A DNA stretch of 64,000 nt from Hetaerina americana (lineage: Eukaryota > Arthropoda > Insecta > Odonata > Calopterygidae), in the NCBI GenBank assembly GCA_022747635.1, contig JAKTNV010000014.1, forward strand, positions 4,788,001 through 4,852,000. The letters run 5' to 3'. Below are positions 1 to 11,739 of the stretch, piece after piece. The notes under the pieces are model-generated. The model searched no databases, was not told the origin of the DNA, and worked only from the letters and a program-made list of their open reading frames with translations. Positions within the stretch are counted from its first letter, which is position 1, and every line of letters begins with the position of its first letter. A program made the position numbers and the translations under genes.

Positions 1-577
1 AGATCCTTCGTCATTTCCGGCATGCATTTTTTTTACCTAGACATGCGATTTGAAGTTTCTCCTGAAGCAGATGTAACCTCTCATATGCCAGATGTCGCTT
101 GTATAAGTGTAGAGGCCCTCGCAGACTTGATTTCCTATTCAAGTTGTGCATATTTGTAAAATTCACGTGCGATACTTAATCTTTCATGTTTGCAATATAT
201 GGCCTCCACTGTAATTTCGGAAATCAATAGAATTAAGAAACCAGCGACATTCATGTGGCATAGTTTCAACTTTTCCATTGCCTATTGACTAACCAAATAT
301 TTCGCTGCTTCCTCGTTCAATTTTTTACCGTTGAGTGATGGAAATGAAAAGTTCTAAATTTAGGGAGTGACTCAAAAATGTGCCATAAATTTTGATTTTC
401 GGCTGCTATATTTGATGTTTGATCGTACTTTAATGCTGGATTGAGGCCGATAGTTTGTATAAATCTATTCGTAAAGCGCGATGAAGGAATCAATGACTTT
501 GCGATTCCACTGGAAAGAATTTAATGTGTCGACTGTTTCGTTACACTTTCAACTGGACTGATTACAAAAGGTTTACA

Positions 578-637
<60 letters not shown>

Positions 638-2273
638 ATATGTATAGTATATCGTCCATGGGTTTGGTCGGGTGGAGGATGGCCTATTATAATGCCCTCT
701 CCTAGACATTTCACAATTGCTACCTTAGGACAACTAATGACCTCCATTCCCTATCCCCGAACTTAGTGACTAACTACTATGCACCATACCCTTCGCACAC
801 CCCATGTCGGTCACTCTCTCTCCGCTCACATCACACCTAGCCCGGTATCCTTCTCCCTTCCCCTCCCACAATCCTCCAGTGAAATCGAAGTGAAAATGTA
901 AATGTTTTTTTAATGTTCATAATTCAAAAAAAGCTAACACAAGTGAAAATATCAATTTCCATTGAAGAAATAAGTAAAATATGACACTTCGAAAAGTGCA
1001 CAGTTTCGATAAAAATCCAAGATATGAAAATCCGTCTGCATTATTTTTTGCGACAAAGTTAGTCAATAGATAATGAGTATTTAATACCCAAGTCCGAAAT
1101 TTCCGTTAAATGTAAAAGACATTTAAATGGTCAAAATTTTAAATGAAAAAGATTGAAATAACTACCCTAAAAATTATCTAAAATAGTCTACGTTAATTTA
1201 ACATTACAGGGATGGTGACAAACCTGCGCTGTTCCAATTTAATCATGACATTAATCGTTATCTTAGGCCCCTCTATATATTTCTAATTACGTCACCAAAA
1301 TTTCATTTAGATCAGAATTTTGCAATTATTTATCATTTTCCTAGGATTTTTAGCTGTGTTTGTAACGGGAAATGAAAGTACACAAAATAAAAGCCAAATT
1401 TGGTCTCAAAATTAATAATATTCGGCTATTGTGAAATTGTGTTCAATAAATGAACTCTGATAAGAGAAAAAATTGATTTTTATTGAAAACGACGTCTCAC
1501 AAGATAAAAGACTCAGACGCAGCCAATAACATTTCGTAATGGAATGGCGAAAATAGAAAAAAAAGTATAGTGGAAAGGGTGAGGTTGGTTGAGTTTGCCT
1601 CCAAAGAAGTTATGGAAACTTTGCAAAAGTTTCAAGCCGTACTTATGAAAAAAGGTAAGATATATACGAGTCCGACCCGCCCACCTGAACTTATAAAGGT
1701 TACAGCAAAGCTCAATTTGATTGAGGCGACTTGGTACCCAAACGTGCATGGAAAAAATTCTAAAAATATAAAAAACATGTAAAACCCACCCCTGAAAGCT
1801 CCTGAAAACTTTCCGTGCCTTTTCCTTGTTACTCACTCGCTAAATCACTACAGCGGGATTCTCACTCAACAAATCCTCGTTTTAACTATGTTTTTTTTAT
1901 TGACATAAAAATGTAACTTTATGCAGAGATAGTTGCCCTCTGATACGCCAATACTACAAAATATTATATCATTGCTGGTCGGATAATTTGTTCAATGGCT
2001 CAGACGTCAATGGCGTTTTATAATCAAAAGCTCATCTCCATGACCCTCTCTCGCATCTCATTTTGTGTAGCTTCTACCCGAAATGTTATTAGATTGAATC
2101 CATTTCCTTTTGCATTGAAAGAGATTTTTTCGCGCGATAAGCTCACAGGCAGTAATGGACGAAATCCTTGATAAATGTGAAACAATTAGCTTATCATTCA
2201 ATTGCAAGTTTTCGTTTCTTCTCACTCCGCATCTTCAGTCTTAATTGTGTGAAATATTATTCCCTTAGAGATA
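1..2273. other. AT-rich non-coding stretch
   Basis: Apart from a TA microsatellite near 600, I see no gene, RNA or mobile element that can be named. Short ORFs at 1513-1836 (-) and 1570-1782 (+) overlap on opposite strands and show no recognisable domain. Confidence 0.6.
581..633. repeat. (AT)n microsatellite
   Basis: An uninterrupted alternation of A and T about 53 bp long. The [10 protein letters not shown] translations across it are an artefact of the repeat. Confidence 0.98.
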
Positions 2274-3493
2274 CGAGGTCTGTTCACAAAGTATCGCAAA
2301 TTTTGAATTTTCGTAGGTTACATCTATTTGATTTCCGATTTTTTGTGGCGTTATGTTGGTACTTGTGTTTATCACTTATGCCGAAAAGTGCGGCCATTTG
2401 GAGTGGTCAGTTAATGGTTGACAGCTGTTCTGCTCGGACGAGTTTCAGCTTGTCTCCGATTTTTGCCTTTTCCAAAAAATGGATCGAATAATCTGTGTCA
2501 AATTTTGTGTGAATAACAAAATTAAGTGCGCGGAAGCACTCCAAATGTTTACTGTGGCATATGGAGAAGTTACCTTGGACCGATGCGGCGTTTATCGGTT
2601 GCACAAATGTTCTCAGAGGGCCGAGAAGATGTGAACGACGAAGAGCGTGCCGGACGTCCGAGCAGACGAAAATATTGATGAAGTGAAGAAAATAGTATTG
2701 GCCCATCGTCGTATCACCGTTTAAGAAGTTGCTGAGGACCCAAACATATCGATTGGCTCGTACCATTCGATTTTTACCAATGATTTGGGCATTACAAGGG
2801 TCGCCGTGAAATTCGTACCAAAATTACTCAATTTCGACCAATAACAGCAACACATTAACATTGCTAATGTTGGACTCTGTTTGTGACGACCCAAATATGC
2901 TCCAGAGGGTCATTACTGGTGGCTAACCATGAGTTTATGGTTGTGACATGGAAAGTAAAGCTATAGTTTTCATACAGTTTTCTTTGATTGAAGGAGCGTG
3001 GTGCATATTGAGTTATTGCCACAGGGTAGAACAGTTACCTGCAAGTTATGCGCAATTTGCGCGAAACCACCCGCCACAAAAGTCCGGATTTGTGGAAAAA
3101 CAAATGTTGCCTATTGAACCATGACAACGCCCATACTCACACATCGCTACTTGTGCGCGATTTTTTGGCTAAAAACAACACATTATGATGACGCAGCCAC
3201 CGTATTCCCCAGATCTGGCCCCCAGTGACTTTTTCTTGTTTCCGAAACTGAAGAGACCCATGAAAGGACGACGCTACGCTACGATTGACGAGATAAAGAC
3301 TGCATCAAAGGAGGAGCTGAATAAGATCACAAAAAACGATTTTTTGAAGTGCTTCAAGGATTGGAAAAAACGTTGGCACAAGTGTATAATATCTAATGGG
3401 GATTACTTTGAAGAGGACAAAAAAGACATTCATGAATAAACAAATAATTTTTGAAAAAATACAAAAGTTGCGATATTTTTTGAACAGACCTCG
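2274..3493 (+). mobile_element. mariner-1, mariner-like transposon with imperfect TIRs
   Basis: The left end reads CGAGGTCTGTTCACAAAGTA and the right end is its imperfect inverse, ending GAACAGACCTCG. The element is about 1.22 kb, close to the usual 1.3 kb for the family. A TA dinucleotide precedes the left end, while the right flank reads TT, so one TA has probably mutated. A broken transposase lies between the ends. A second copy of the same family lies on the other strand at 44369-45497. Confidence 0.9.
2479..3439 (+). pseudogene. mariner transposase pseudogene
   Basis: The reading starts at the ATG at 2479 (MDRIICVKFC...), which fits the N-terminal HTH region. It continues through frameshifts and stops past RADENIDEVKKIVLAHRR, the linker between the two HTHs. 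The best-preserved part is the open frame 3185-3439. It carries PPYSPDLAPSDFFLFPKLK, holding the third catalytic D of the mariner DDD(34)D triad, and the usual C-terminus (KKRWHKCIISNGDYFEED). Upstream in another frame is the NHDNAHTHTSL segment with the second D. The first D, expected in a block like TGDE or TGDN near 2905-2920, is damaged (VITGG...). In-frame stops make an active product unlikely. Confidence 0.88.
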
Positions 3494-3651
3494 TTTAAGA
3501 TGAATTTTACTCTTTAAATGGCTTAGGGTGAACCATTTCTAAATCCCTTCCAAATTAGTTTCGTGGTAGAATCATTTTCAAAGTATGTAGCCTTATTGAT
3601 TAAAGTCATACAGACCTATCAAGTTGGTCAATTATCACCCTTTTTGAAATG

Positions 3652-3987
3652 AAATGAAATAATTGACTTTGTAATTTCTCACACTTTATTTTAAAACACG
3701 ACCCAGGTTTCGACGTTGAACGTCATCATCAGGTAGTCTTTATACAAGCACGCTGGCTATATATACCTTCTGATCGAGGGAGGGGGTTGGTCAGAGAGGG
3801 AGGTTAGAGGGGTAAAAATGTTACAATATAGCAGGCAAAAAAAAGAATTAATTAGGTCAAAGATGTACTTCTCTTTTCTTCCCAGCTACATGATAATCTT
3901 TTTACTCCTCCAACCTCCCTCTCTGACCAACCCCCCTCCCTCGATCAGAAGGTATATATAGCCAGTGTGCTTCTATGAGAACCACCT
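3652..3987. repeat. Left arm, spacer and inner right arm of foldback A
   Basis: This segment holds arm A, arm B, about 90 bp of unique spacer (3813-3899) and arm B'. On the minus strand arm A reads CCTGATGATGACG...CGTCGAAACC, so CTGATGA and GAAAC are separated by a self-complementary GACGT/ACGTC stem. Confidence 0.8.
3978..3987 (+). repeat. Target site duplication, left copy (AGAACCACCT)
   Basis: AGAACCACCT here is identical to 7153-7162. The bases left of this copy continue foldback arm B' and the bases right of the other copy continue arm A'. This is what insertion of the intervening jockey element predicts. Confidence 0.88.
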
Positions 3988-3988
3988 A

Positions 3989-4360
3989 ACCCAGGGGGAG
4001 AAGAAAACCACCGCTGAAACAGAGCTGCCTTCTCACCAACAGAAGACGCTTGGTACTCTCAACGCGTGGAAGCCGGGACACCCAACCAATGCAAACCAAC
4101 GTCCGACCATGTGCTCGCGCCTTGACTTTCCTCTACTCTCGACGCCGGCTTCTGTCGCCAGAGAGACGGTGGAAGAAAACAAATTCTTCTTCTCCAGAAG
4201 TGGCGGGTTTGCAGACTCGCAGATGCCGACTCCAACTTTGGCTACATACCTCTCTTCCATCCTGGAAGCATTGATGTCCTCTGCTGCACTGTTGCAACAA
4301 CAGCTGCAAGCTTTAACTGTCGCCCTTACCGCTATTTTCTCAAACCAAAATGGACCATAG
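3989..4360 (+). pseudogene. Jockey ORF1 C-terminal remnant (gag-like)
   Basis: The open frame runs from the element's left boundary to the TAG at 4358-4360. The last 60 or so residues have a leucine/alanine-rich helical tail (LATYLSSILEALMSSAALLQ, then QQLQALTVALTAIF), the usual form of the end of jockey-clade ORF1 proteins. No zinc knuckles remain, because the N-terminal part is missing. The frame overlaps the ORF2 ATG at 4350 by about 11 nt, as in jockey-like elements with overlapping ORFs. Confidence 0.6.
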
Positions 4361-7085
4361 GCGAGAATCAAATAAATCTATCATCCTACCTACATGGTAT
4401 GCCGGTGGCGCTTTGAAGCGGAAGACCCCTGAATTGATTGCCTTTCTACGGAAGGCAAGAATCTCAATCGTCTGTCTGCAAGAGAATCATCTTCGTCCTG
4501 GAACTTCATACGGCGTTCCAGGCTATGCAGTTTACCGAGATGGCCGGCAAACAAGAGGAGGGGGCACGGTGGTCCCCGTTTCGCTTGACTTGGCTGCGAG
4601 AAAAATTGACCTACCAGCTCGGCTGCATCTAGAGGCGACAGCAATTGCAGTAGATACTTCGCTCGGCTCTTTCAAAGAGGTGTCACTCTAGCTCCCCCCA
4701 AAACGACCTCTAGCCACACGGAACTTCGAGGTCATCTTCTCCGGGTCACGGCCGTCGCTTTTTCTCGGGGATCTAAATGCAAAGAATGCTGCATTGCATT
4801 CAATTACACTGAACCCTCGGGGTGGAGCGCTGCTCACATGGATTCGAAACAACGGAGTACGCGTCGCGGGTCCACATGGGCCAACGTATCAGCACCACGG
4901 AAGGAGCGAAGACGTCTTAGACATTGCGCTGCACCGTAGGCTCGAGAGTTCGCTTTTTCACGTGGAGACACCGACGTTGGACAGCGACCACTGCCCAGTC
5001 TGCGCCTATCTGGGATGCTGCCCAACGTTACTTCCCCCACGGCAGGTGCGATGCCTGGATAAAACAGACTGAGCAGGGTACAGGCAGATCCTGTCCGACA
5101 TTTTACCGGAAAAGTAATATGCTCCTATCATAACAGCTGGCGTGGACCAAGCATTACAGAACACCGAGCCAATAAGAGTGATCCGCCCTTTTGGAGATCT
5201 GACGCTGCCGCATTCCATCTTTCGCCGCAAAGAAATCGGCTACGACGACGATTTCAAAGAACCAAATGTCCCGCGGATGGGGGACGGTTCAGAAGAAAAT
5301 GAGCCGAAGTGAGGCGGCTCATCAAGGACCATAGGCAGACGACGTGGGAAAGGAAGGTTGCTTCCCTCCGAAGCGAAGATGGGAGCATCTGGAGAATGGC
5401 AGCTTCTCTTCGACACATCATTCGGATTGACCCACCGATCGACTCATCTGGTGGCCCTCTTATCACGGAAGAGGAAAAGGCCGAATTTCCAGAAACTTTG
5501 CTGGAGGCCACTTTCACGTTGACACCGGATCCACTGGTACCAGATGATCTCAGTGACTTTCCTGAAGAGGATGAAACAACGGAGGAGAGTACCATTACAG
5601 TAACGAAGGTTACCGAAAACGACCTGAGGGCAGCCCTTGGATGACTACGCTCCAAGAAAGCACCAGGAGAGGACAACATCCCGAACGAGGCCCTTCGACA
5701 GATGCCTGTCTCGCTCGCAACTCACCTTATTACGCTCTTTACGGCCTGCTTCTCCATGGGACATTTTCCGGCCATCTGGAAATCGGAAAAAGTAATTCTA
5801 TTGCCGAAGCCGCCGAAGTCCCCTCGGAACGTAGAGAACTACCGCCCAACCGCCCTGCTAGCGGCCCTGGGAAAGCTGCTTGATAGGGTACTGCTGCCAC
5901 ATCTCCTGAGGCACATCGCGGCCTACTCAATCTTTCCGGCATCACAGTGCGGTTTTCGAGAGGAACATTCCACCAAATACCAGCTCATCCGTCTCGTGGA
6001 ACAGGTGACGGCCAGATTCAATCAGCGATGCTACCTAACGGCGGCACTCTTTGACATCAGGAAAGCCTTCGACTGTGTAAAGTACGCTGGCCTCAGTTGA
6101 AAACTTGCAAAACAGCGGTTTCCAAATTGGCAGAGCCACTTGCTAACATCATACCTGACAGGAAGGACTTTCCGTGCCGCCTGGGGACGCGCGCTGTCAC
6201 AGCCGAAATAGGTCCACGCAGGCGTGCCGCAAGGATCGGTGATCGGACCGATACTTTTTAATCTATACACGGCGGACCTCCCGGTGGACCATGGGTGACA
6301 TACCATGGTTTCCCTGTATACAGATGACGCAGCGCAGCAATAGTGACCTCTTGGCGGAGAGCACACATGGCGGCAACATACCTGCAGCGAGCAGTAGGCA
6401 AACTGCTAGATTGATACGCACTGTGGCGAATCAGCGTCAACAACGCAAAGACGCAGACAATTCTTTTTTCACCTGGAGGACTGCGAGAACCAGGAGAAAT
6501 CCTCGTGGGCACCGAGGAGGCGCCATGGAAGGAAGAGGTGACCTATCTAGGCGACATACTGGATAAAATACTGACATTCAAAATGACGCCCTCGCTGCCA
6601 CCAGGAAGGCAAGAGGAAGACGACTGCAACTCTCGCTGCTGCTGCGTTCACCGCCCCTCTCTATCAATACGAAGATGTATCTATACTTGGCGGCAATTCG
6701 CCTAATCTTAATGTACGATTTGCCGGCATGGAGTGGCAGAATGACTCCGATGGCCGTTCACCATATGGAGGTGACGGGAAGAGGGGTACTCAACAGTATA
6801 CTTGGGCTTGGATGGAACTCTGCCGCAGAAATTCTCAATGCCTTAACGGAAACTGCGCCCATCGGAGATGTCATCAAGGCTCGCATGACGGCCTTTTATG
6901 AGCAGCTTGAAGGCAAAAAAAGAAGAGCACTTGCGGTCGTTCGGCGGCTTAAAACCTGTCACCTGGGAAAGGTACAAACTCCCAAGAGCAGCAACGGGAC
7001 GGGACCAGCCACCATTGAAAAGGAAAAGGAGTTGATTGGACCCTCTTTCATCGACGGGCTAAGAAGCCGCAAACACGGCAGCTGA
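4350..7085 (+). pseudogene. Jockey ORF2 pseudogene: APE endonuclease + reverse transcriptase
   Basis: The ORF starts at the ATG at 4350. Near residues 25-50 it carries TPELIAFLRKARISIVCLQE, the LQE(T/N)H block of the APE endonuclease. A TAG at 4689 interrupts it. The endonuclease resumes with FLGDLNAKNAA (about 4755) and DSDHCPVCAYLG (about 4980), which hold catalytic D and H residues. The RT fingers follow at about 5650-5880 (KKAPGEDNIPNEAL, then PRNVENYRPTALLAALGKLL). Motif A is FDIRKAFDCV at about 6050. The active-site box reads YTDD at 6317-6328 where YADD or FADD is usual. The thumb and C-terminus end at 7085. A TGA at 5642 and several frame changes show it is dead. The element would copy its RNA by target-primed reverse transcription. 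Confidence 0.88.
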
Positions 7086-7152
7086 ATGATCAAATCATTG
7101 GTCAGTTGCAAGCTAAGCGTCAAGAAGGAAAGTTTTGGCAAAAAGAAGACGA

Positions 7153-7162
7153 AGAACCACCT
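7153..7162 (+). repeat. Target site duplication, right copy (AGAACCACCT)
   Basis: An identical partner of 3978-3987. It reads directly into CTGATGATGACG of foldback arm A'. Confidence 0.88.
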
Positions 7163-7242
7163 GATGATGACGTTCAACGTTGAAACCTGGATCGTGTTTT
7201 TAAAATAAAGTGCGTGGAATTACAAAGTCAATTATTTCATTT
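7163..7242. repeat. Right arm A' of foldback A
   Basis: The inverted partner of 3652-3735, with a handful of mismatches. On the plus strand it reads TGATGATGACGTTCAACGTT, then GAAACCTGG, and it ends CAATTATTTCATTT. Confidence 0.8.
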
Positions 7243-8486
7243 AATGTCACTATGTATTGCAAATTCAATAAAGTTGCGCCAGAGACAAAACATTTCATCA
7301 CCCTATATGTTTGTATCGGGCCTGTCACCTGTTATCTCTTCTTTAGCAGTTTCTGGGGTGGAATTCCATCGCCTATTTTCTGCATATGGATTCTCGAATG
7401 GTGGCCTTAAGTAATCCCCTCCTAATGACCTCAATTTGTTTTACATTTTTTTCTGGTAAGTGTTCCTCGTGAGCGTCGGTACTCTGTGATTATTTCACCT
7501 TCCTCTTCAGTTGTTATTGAAATGTACACAAATTTTATTTTTAACAATCCTCTAAAGCTAAGCATTTCAATCCGTTCGGATTTTCTTTTCCCGGATACTC
7601 ATGTGTCATCTATCTCAAAGACTGGCACACAATAGTTTTTAATCTTCCCTTCGAGAGAGGACGGCATGTTTGTCAGATATCCTACGTTTCTGGGTCGTAC
7701 AAGATTTGCCCGTCAGCAAGTTATGGCATGTACATATTTTTATAGCCCTTTCAGTAAACTTTAGTTCTTCCTAAGGTCAACAGAAATACACCAAAGTACA
7801 ACCATTTTTTTGTATTATTTTATTAATCCTCTGATTTTGCTGATCACTGCCGTGTCATCTGAGTATGAAACGAGAGTCAACACTCTTGTTCTTAATTATT
7901 CCAATTTCTAAATATAAGAAATTATTACGGCTATAGAAGTTTTCATTTTATTTTATTTATTCCAATTTCTGCTGGTACATTTAGTCTGACGTTGCCGTCC
8001 ACGACTTCAGGACATTTCGTAAATTCACCAAATCAAAAAGATACATTTTTTTCTTTAGTTTTCTCCTGTAACCGATAAGTTTGAAGACAGAGAGTCTTTC
8101 TGTTTTACGCCCATAAACTCCAAACCGCAGAATTAAGTTTCTTTCCGCTTTGTTTCCGTTCTGTTACAGGCAATAATTCTAATCTGAATTATGAATGAAG
8201 TTAAGTCCTCCTCCTTTTAAATCATTGGTTAATTTACATTTTCAGTAATTAATTTTATAAATATTACTAGCGTTGGAGACTTCTTTTTCTAAATATTTTA
8301 CTGGTATCATTGAAATATGTGTTTTTATCACAACGGGTTAGGTTAGTTAACTTGAAAGGATGAGGGAGAAAAATAATAATGATTTTTGGGAGATAATTGA
8401 GATTTGGCAGCGTGTTTTGTAGAACTCAACTTTTGTAACCTCTATCGTTGCCGGAGACGAGCTAAGCCTGTTTCAAATTACGATGG
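7243..8486. other. AT-rich non-coding stretch
   Basis: No gene or element recognised. Two overlapping 66-codon ORFs at 7210-7414 share sequence in two frames and have no domain. Confidence 0.6.
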
Positions 8487-8745
8487 CTGTCACTGACGAA
8501 ATATTGGGGTCAAATCTTGAAAACGTAGTAGTAGGCGACCGACAGCTGATTTCATTTTCCCCATTAGAGATGGACAGGAAAGGATGGAGAGTGGAGAGAA
8601 ACCCGGCGTCGGCATTGGGCTTCTCTTAACGAAAGGCGTCAAGGGGTCCGCAGCTTAACAACCCATCTGAAGGAAGGCGTACGCACTTGAAGTGCCCACA
8701 AAGCACCTCAAGTAGGGATCCAGATACCTCTGAAAAATATTCAAC
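8487..8745 (-). mobile_element. tRNA-derived SINE, copy 1 (tRNA head missing)
   Basis: Read on the minus strand, this copy shares the body of SINE copies 2-4. The shared order is a block like GGTATCTGGATCCCTACTTG, then GAGGTGCTTTGTGG, GACCCCTTGACGCCTTTCG, GGGTTTCTCTCCACTCTCC, and TCAGCTGTCGGTCGCC near the 3' end. The tRNA-like head found in copies 2-4 is absent, so the copy is 5' truncated. Confidence 0.8.
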
Positions 8746-9729
8746 GCCTTGGACATGTGTATCACATATAGATTTCATCGACACCTATCCCTATCATTTT
8801 AATTGGTTTGCTACCCATTAGAATTAGTTTTGGATATATACAGACTGATTATCGCTAAATTTCTGAGGCTTGCCTATACAGACGAAACCTGTAATCCGAC
8901 ATTACAACAAACTGTTCTTCAGTGTCGGAATTACGTTCTTTTTTCCACAAATACTACAACGCTCTTCCCCTTCCCCTCACCTTACCTGCCTCACGTTTGC
9001 CTCTTCATAGCACTCTTCGAAAATCCATCCCCAATTGGAATGCTCTGCATCATCATTCCCTGCCTCCGTTGGATTTCTCTTCCGACCTCCTTCTCACTCA
9101 AGACATCCCACCAACATAAGTAAAACTCCTTCTCTTGTTTTCCTTTCTGTCCGTTTCACATTCTATTTATCCCCCATCCATAGAATGTCTTCAATCTACG
9201 ACCATTATCTTTTTTTAACCACTAAGGTCCCGCGCTGCGCAAAACTACGCTCCATAGCCAACTTTTAACCATTACTATCTTAAGATTCTTAATCGCATTC
9301 GCATTTTTCACTAGTTCTTATTTATTCATCTTATCATTACAAATGCTTATTTATATTTTGTTATAATTTATTTTACGTTTCATTATCTTGAAAACCTCTC
9401 ATCCTTTGTTCTTTACATAGATACTCCTTGTTTGCTTATAAATGATTTTCTAATGCGATGCATGTCTCCCCTCAGCCGAATGACTAACGAAAGCTTGATT
9501 AAACGCAAACGTGCATTTCACATTCACTGTAACTCCTGCATACATTTTTTTCCTAGGTCTTACTTACCATTTCTTTGTAGTTTATAGCTTAATTAAAACG
9601 TGATACTGGGTACTCCTCTCTTACTCCTACTTAGAAGACTACTAATCCCGACACTCCATCCGCCACATCACCCCGAGCAGTCTAAGACTTGAGCCAGTTG
9701 CAGGCATGTCGCCAAATTACACCATTCTT

Positions 9730-9960
9730 CTTTTATCTCCTATAATAAAATCATTGATTATCTGGATTCACTTTATAAAGTACCTTCTTGAAAGCTGCGA
9801 AATGAACAGATACATCCTGATTTTATTCTATGTTCCTCTCTACTCATGACCTCATTACTGCTATGACAACATGGACCTTACCCCTTCCTGAACACAATTT
9901 GATCATCTTCCAACTGCCCTCCTTTCCATCATCTTATTGATGATCTAAAGTATCTTTGTT
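9730..9960 (-). pseudogene. LINE reverse transcriptase palm fragment
   Basis: The minus strand reads a GFRKG-like block (FRKGQG) and then DVSVHFAAFKKVLYKV, with frame changes between them. In LINE RTs these correspond to QFGFRKG.GTRDAI and motif A (FVDFEKAFD). The motif A aspartates are lost, so it cannot be active. Confidence 0.6.
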
Positions 9961-10344
9961 CCCTGTTGTTTACCAGCTTCTCCTTCCGTCCCTCGCATCC
10001 ATCTGTGGGGGGGGAGGGGACGCCACATGCTGTCCGCTACCCACAGCTCGGTGCGTCATATTCCCAACCTGTGACTTTAGGGGCGGAGACAATGAGTTGC
10101 ATGTCCATTTGACAGCAGGATTTCCCCTTCTTAGATTTCAATTCTGCATGACCTGCCTGGTTATGGTGGAGGCCTGTCGTATAAATAGTTGTGGTTCATT
10201 TTTATTCCCTTCTTTCGTATAACAAATAGCTAATTTATTTGGTGAACGAACCATTGTTCTGAATAAAGTCTTCCTCCAGCATGTATACAAATTCGCACGT
10301 TATTTTTTATATTTTTACGAAATATTTATCCCTTTTCCCATATC

Positions 10345-10450
10345 CACCCTTATCACTTACTCTTACCACATGGTGCTTGTTACCCAGCCACTCACCTTTT
10401 TGGTGAATTGCGGGGTGTTTATGTCGATGCTGATGTCGAATTACAAGTAC
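10345..10450 (+). repeat. LINE 3' tail fragment, plus strand
   Basis: It resembles the tail at 32030-32140: a C/T-rich stretch, then CCTTTTTGGTGAATTGCGGGG and a degenerate (GATGTA)-type end reading ATGTCGATGCTGATGTCGA. It lies inside the older minus-strand LINE and in the opposite orientation, so it is probably a later insertion. Confidence 0.5.
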
Positions 10451-11739
10451 GATCTTAAGTACGTACCACTTTAGCTGCGTACCAAATCAAAAGTCCTTAT
10501 AGTCCTCAAAGACTCTATTTTCCCCCAAACTTGCCTTTCTTTTTCTGGAGTAGGAGCTAACAGCGTTCTAATGAAATCTTCGGGCCCAATTTCGTCTTCA
10601 TATATCATGCAAATCAGCCCATAAAAACTCTCCCTTCCATATTAAACCTTTAACTAGTTGGGTGGGGATGTTCTCCAGTCCCACTGTCTTATTTGATTTC
10701 AACTCCCTTAATGCCCTCTTTATCTCACCATCAATTAGGCCTGCACCTACGCTGTCCCAATTTGCGTGTATTTTTTCTGTTTTTAATCTGTATAACCGAA
10801 TATAATGACAATAGAGATCCTCAATGCATTCCTTCTTTCTCTATGAACTCGTTCTTTGAAGGATAAATAATTTTTCTTGCCGTGTTTTTAAAAGGGCGCA
10901 TGGATTTGCCCGTCTTAATTTCGGATAATTCTTTAACTTTCCCGTTCAGTGCACTCATTCCTTCCTTCCTCCGCCAACTATACATTTTCTCGCATTGTGC
11001 TTTATATCACGCTGCTTAAGACCTATTAGTTTCACGTCTCCAATTATTATTTGTCTGTTTAACTACCCTCCCCCTTAGTTTGTGTTCTTATTCTTCCATT
11101 ACGTTCTCTCATTTATCTTCCTAATCATCTTTTCTGTAATCCTACGTATTTTTTGTGTTTTCCCATTTACTTCTCATATAGTTTCTTCGCTGCCATCCCG
11201 ATCCCATTCTTGACATATTCCAATTTTTCTTCTATTTTCTTCTATTGTATCCGCCCTCAAATGTAAATTATTCTAATGCCTTCTACTGTCTTAACATACC
11301 TCCATTGCCTTTTCTAGTCTCTATCAGTCCGTAGTCCATGGTTTCCTCGTCCGTTTCCCATTCAATCTTTCTCTGTGGTTTTATTTACGTCTTTAGGCAT
11401 CCGTTTTTGTATATTTTCTATATTTCTTAAACGGTGTCCGTCCCCTTGTCGTCGCTGGAAAGTTTTCTGCTGCGTCCTGGTAATCCTTTCTTTCCGTGGA
11501 CATAAAGCCTTTTCTATTTCTTTATCCTTCCCTATTTTATCCTGCTAATTCTTTTGTTGCACTAATTAGTGATAAATTCTAGACTTAATCTGCATCTACA
11601 TTCGGGATGCAATACAAAATAGGTACGTCGTTACTTAATCTACCTGAACAATCTAGAGTCTAACCTTCCCAAAGATCCTTCAGAATCCTCTGGTATTTAA
11701 CAATTGTCCTTCGTTTGCTGTAGCGTTTAAACCTACACA

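Larger units (their letters stand above)
3988..7152 (+). mobile_element. Jockey-type non-LTR retrotransposon, 5' truncated, about 3.17 kb
   Basis: The ends are set by the perfect 10-bp duplication AGAACCACCT. The order is an ORF1 tail, then ORF2 with an APE endonuclease, reverse transcriptase and C-terminal region. A full jockey-type element is about 4.5-5 kb, and only the end of ORF1 remains, so the copy is 5' truncated as is common for LINEs. There is no long poly(A). The 3' end is A-rich (GGCAAAAAGAAGACGA). Stops and frameshifts in ORF2 make it defective. Its base composition is more GC-rich than the surroundings. Confidence 0.88.
3652..7242. mobile_element. Foldback element A (long inverted repeats), split by a jockey insertion
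   Basis: The outer left arm (3652-3735) and the outer right arm (7163-7242) are inverted copies about 80 bp long. Shared landmarks are AAATGAAATAATTGAC, a CACTTTATTTTAAAA-like stretch, and GGTTTCGACGTTGAACGTC followed by ATCATCAGG. An inner pair (about 3740-3812 and 3900-3972) is also inverted, around the run GATCGAGGGAGGGGGTTGG and its complement. The order A-B-spacer-B'-A' matches foldback B at 13341-13842. Between B' and A' lies a retrotransposon with its own target duplication, so the original foldback was only about 430 bp long. The CTGATGA...GAAAC motif in the arms resembles the ends of Penelope-like elements. That affiliation is inference. Confidence 0.8.

Noticed and set aside
1570..1836. 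Opposed ORFs of 70 and 107 codons as a gene pair
   Set aside because: They overlap on opposite strands, with no motif, promoter or splice context.
3185..3439. Host SETMAR-like gene (mariner domain fused to a host domain)
   Set aside because: The frame lies inside complete mariner TIRs with no adjoining host domain, so it is an ordinary transposon remnant.
3652..7242. Large DNA transposon encoding a reverse transcriptase (a new composite class)
   Set aside because: The 10-bp target duplication around the jockey part and the matching empty foldback B plan show a simple nested insertion.
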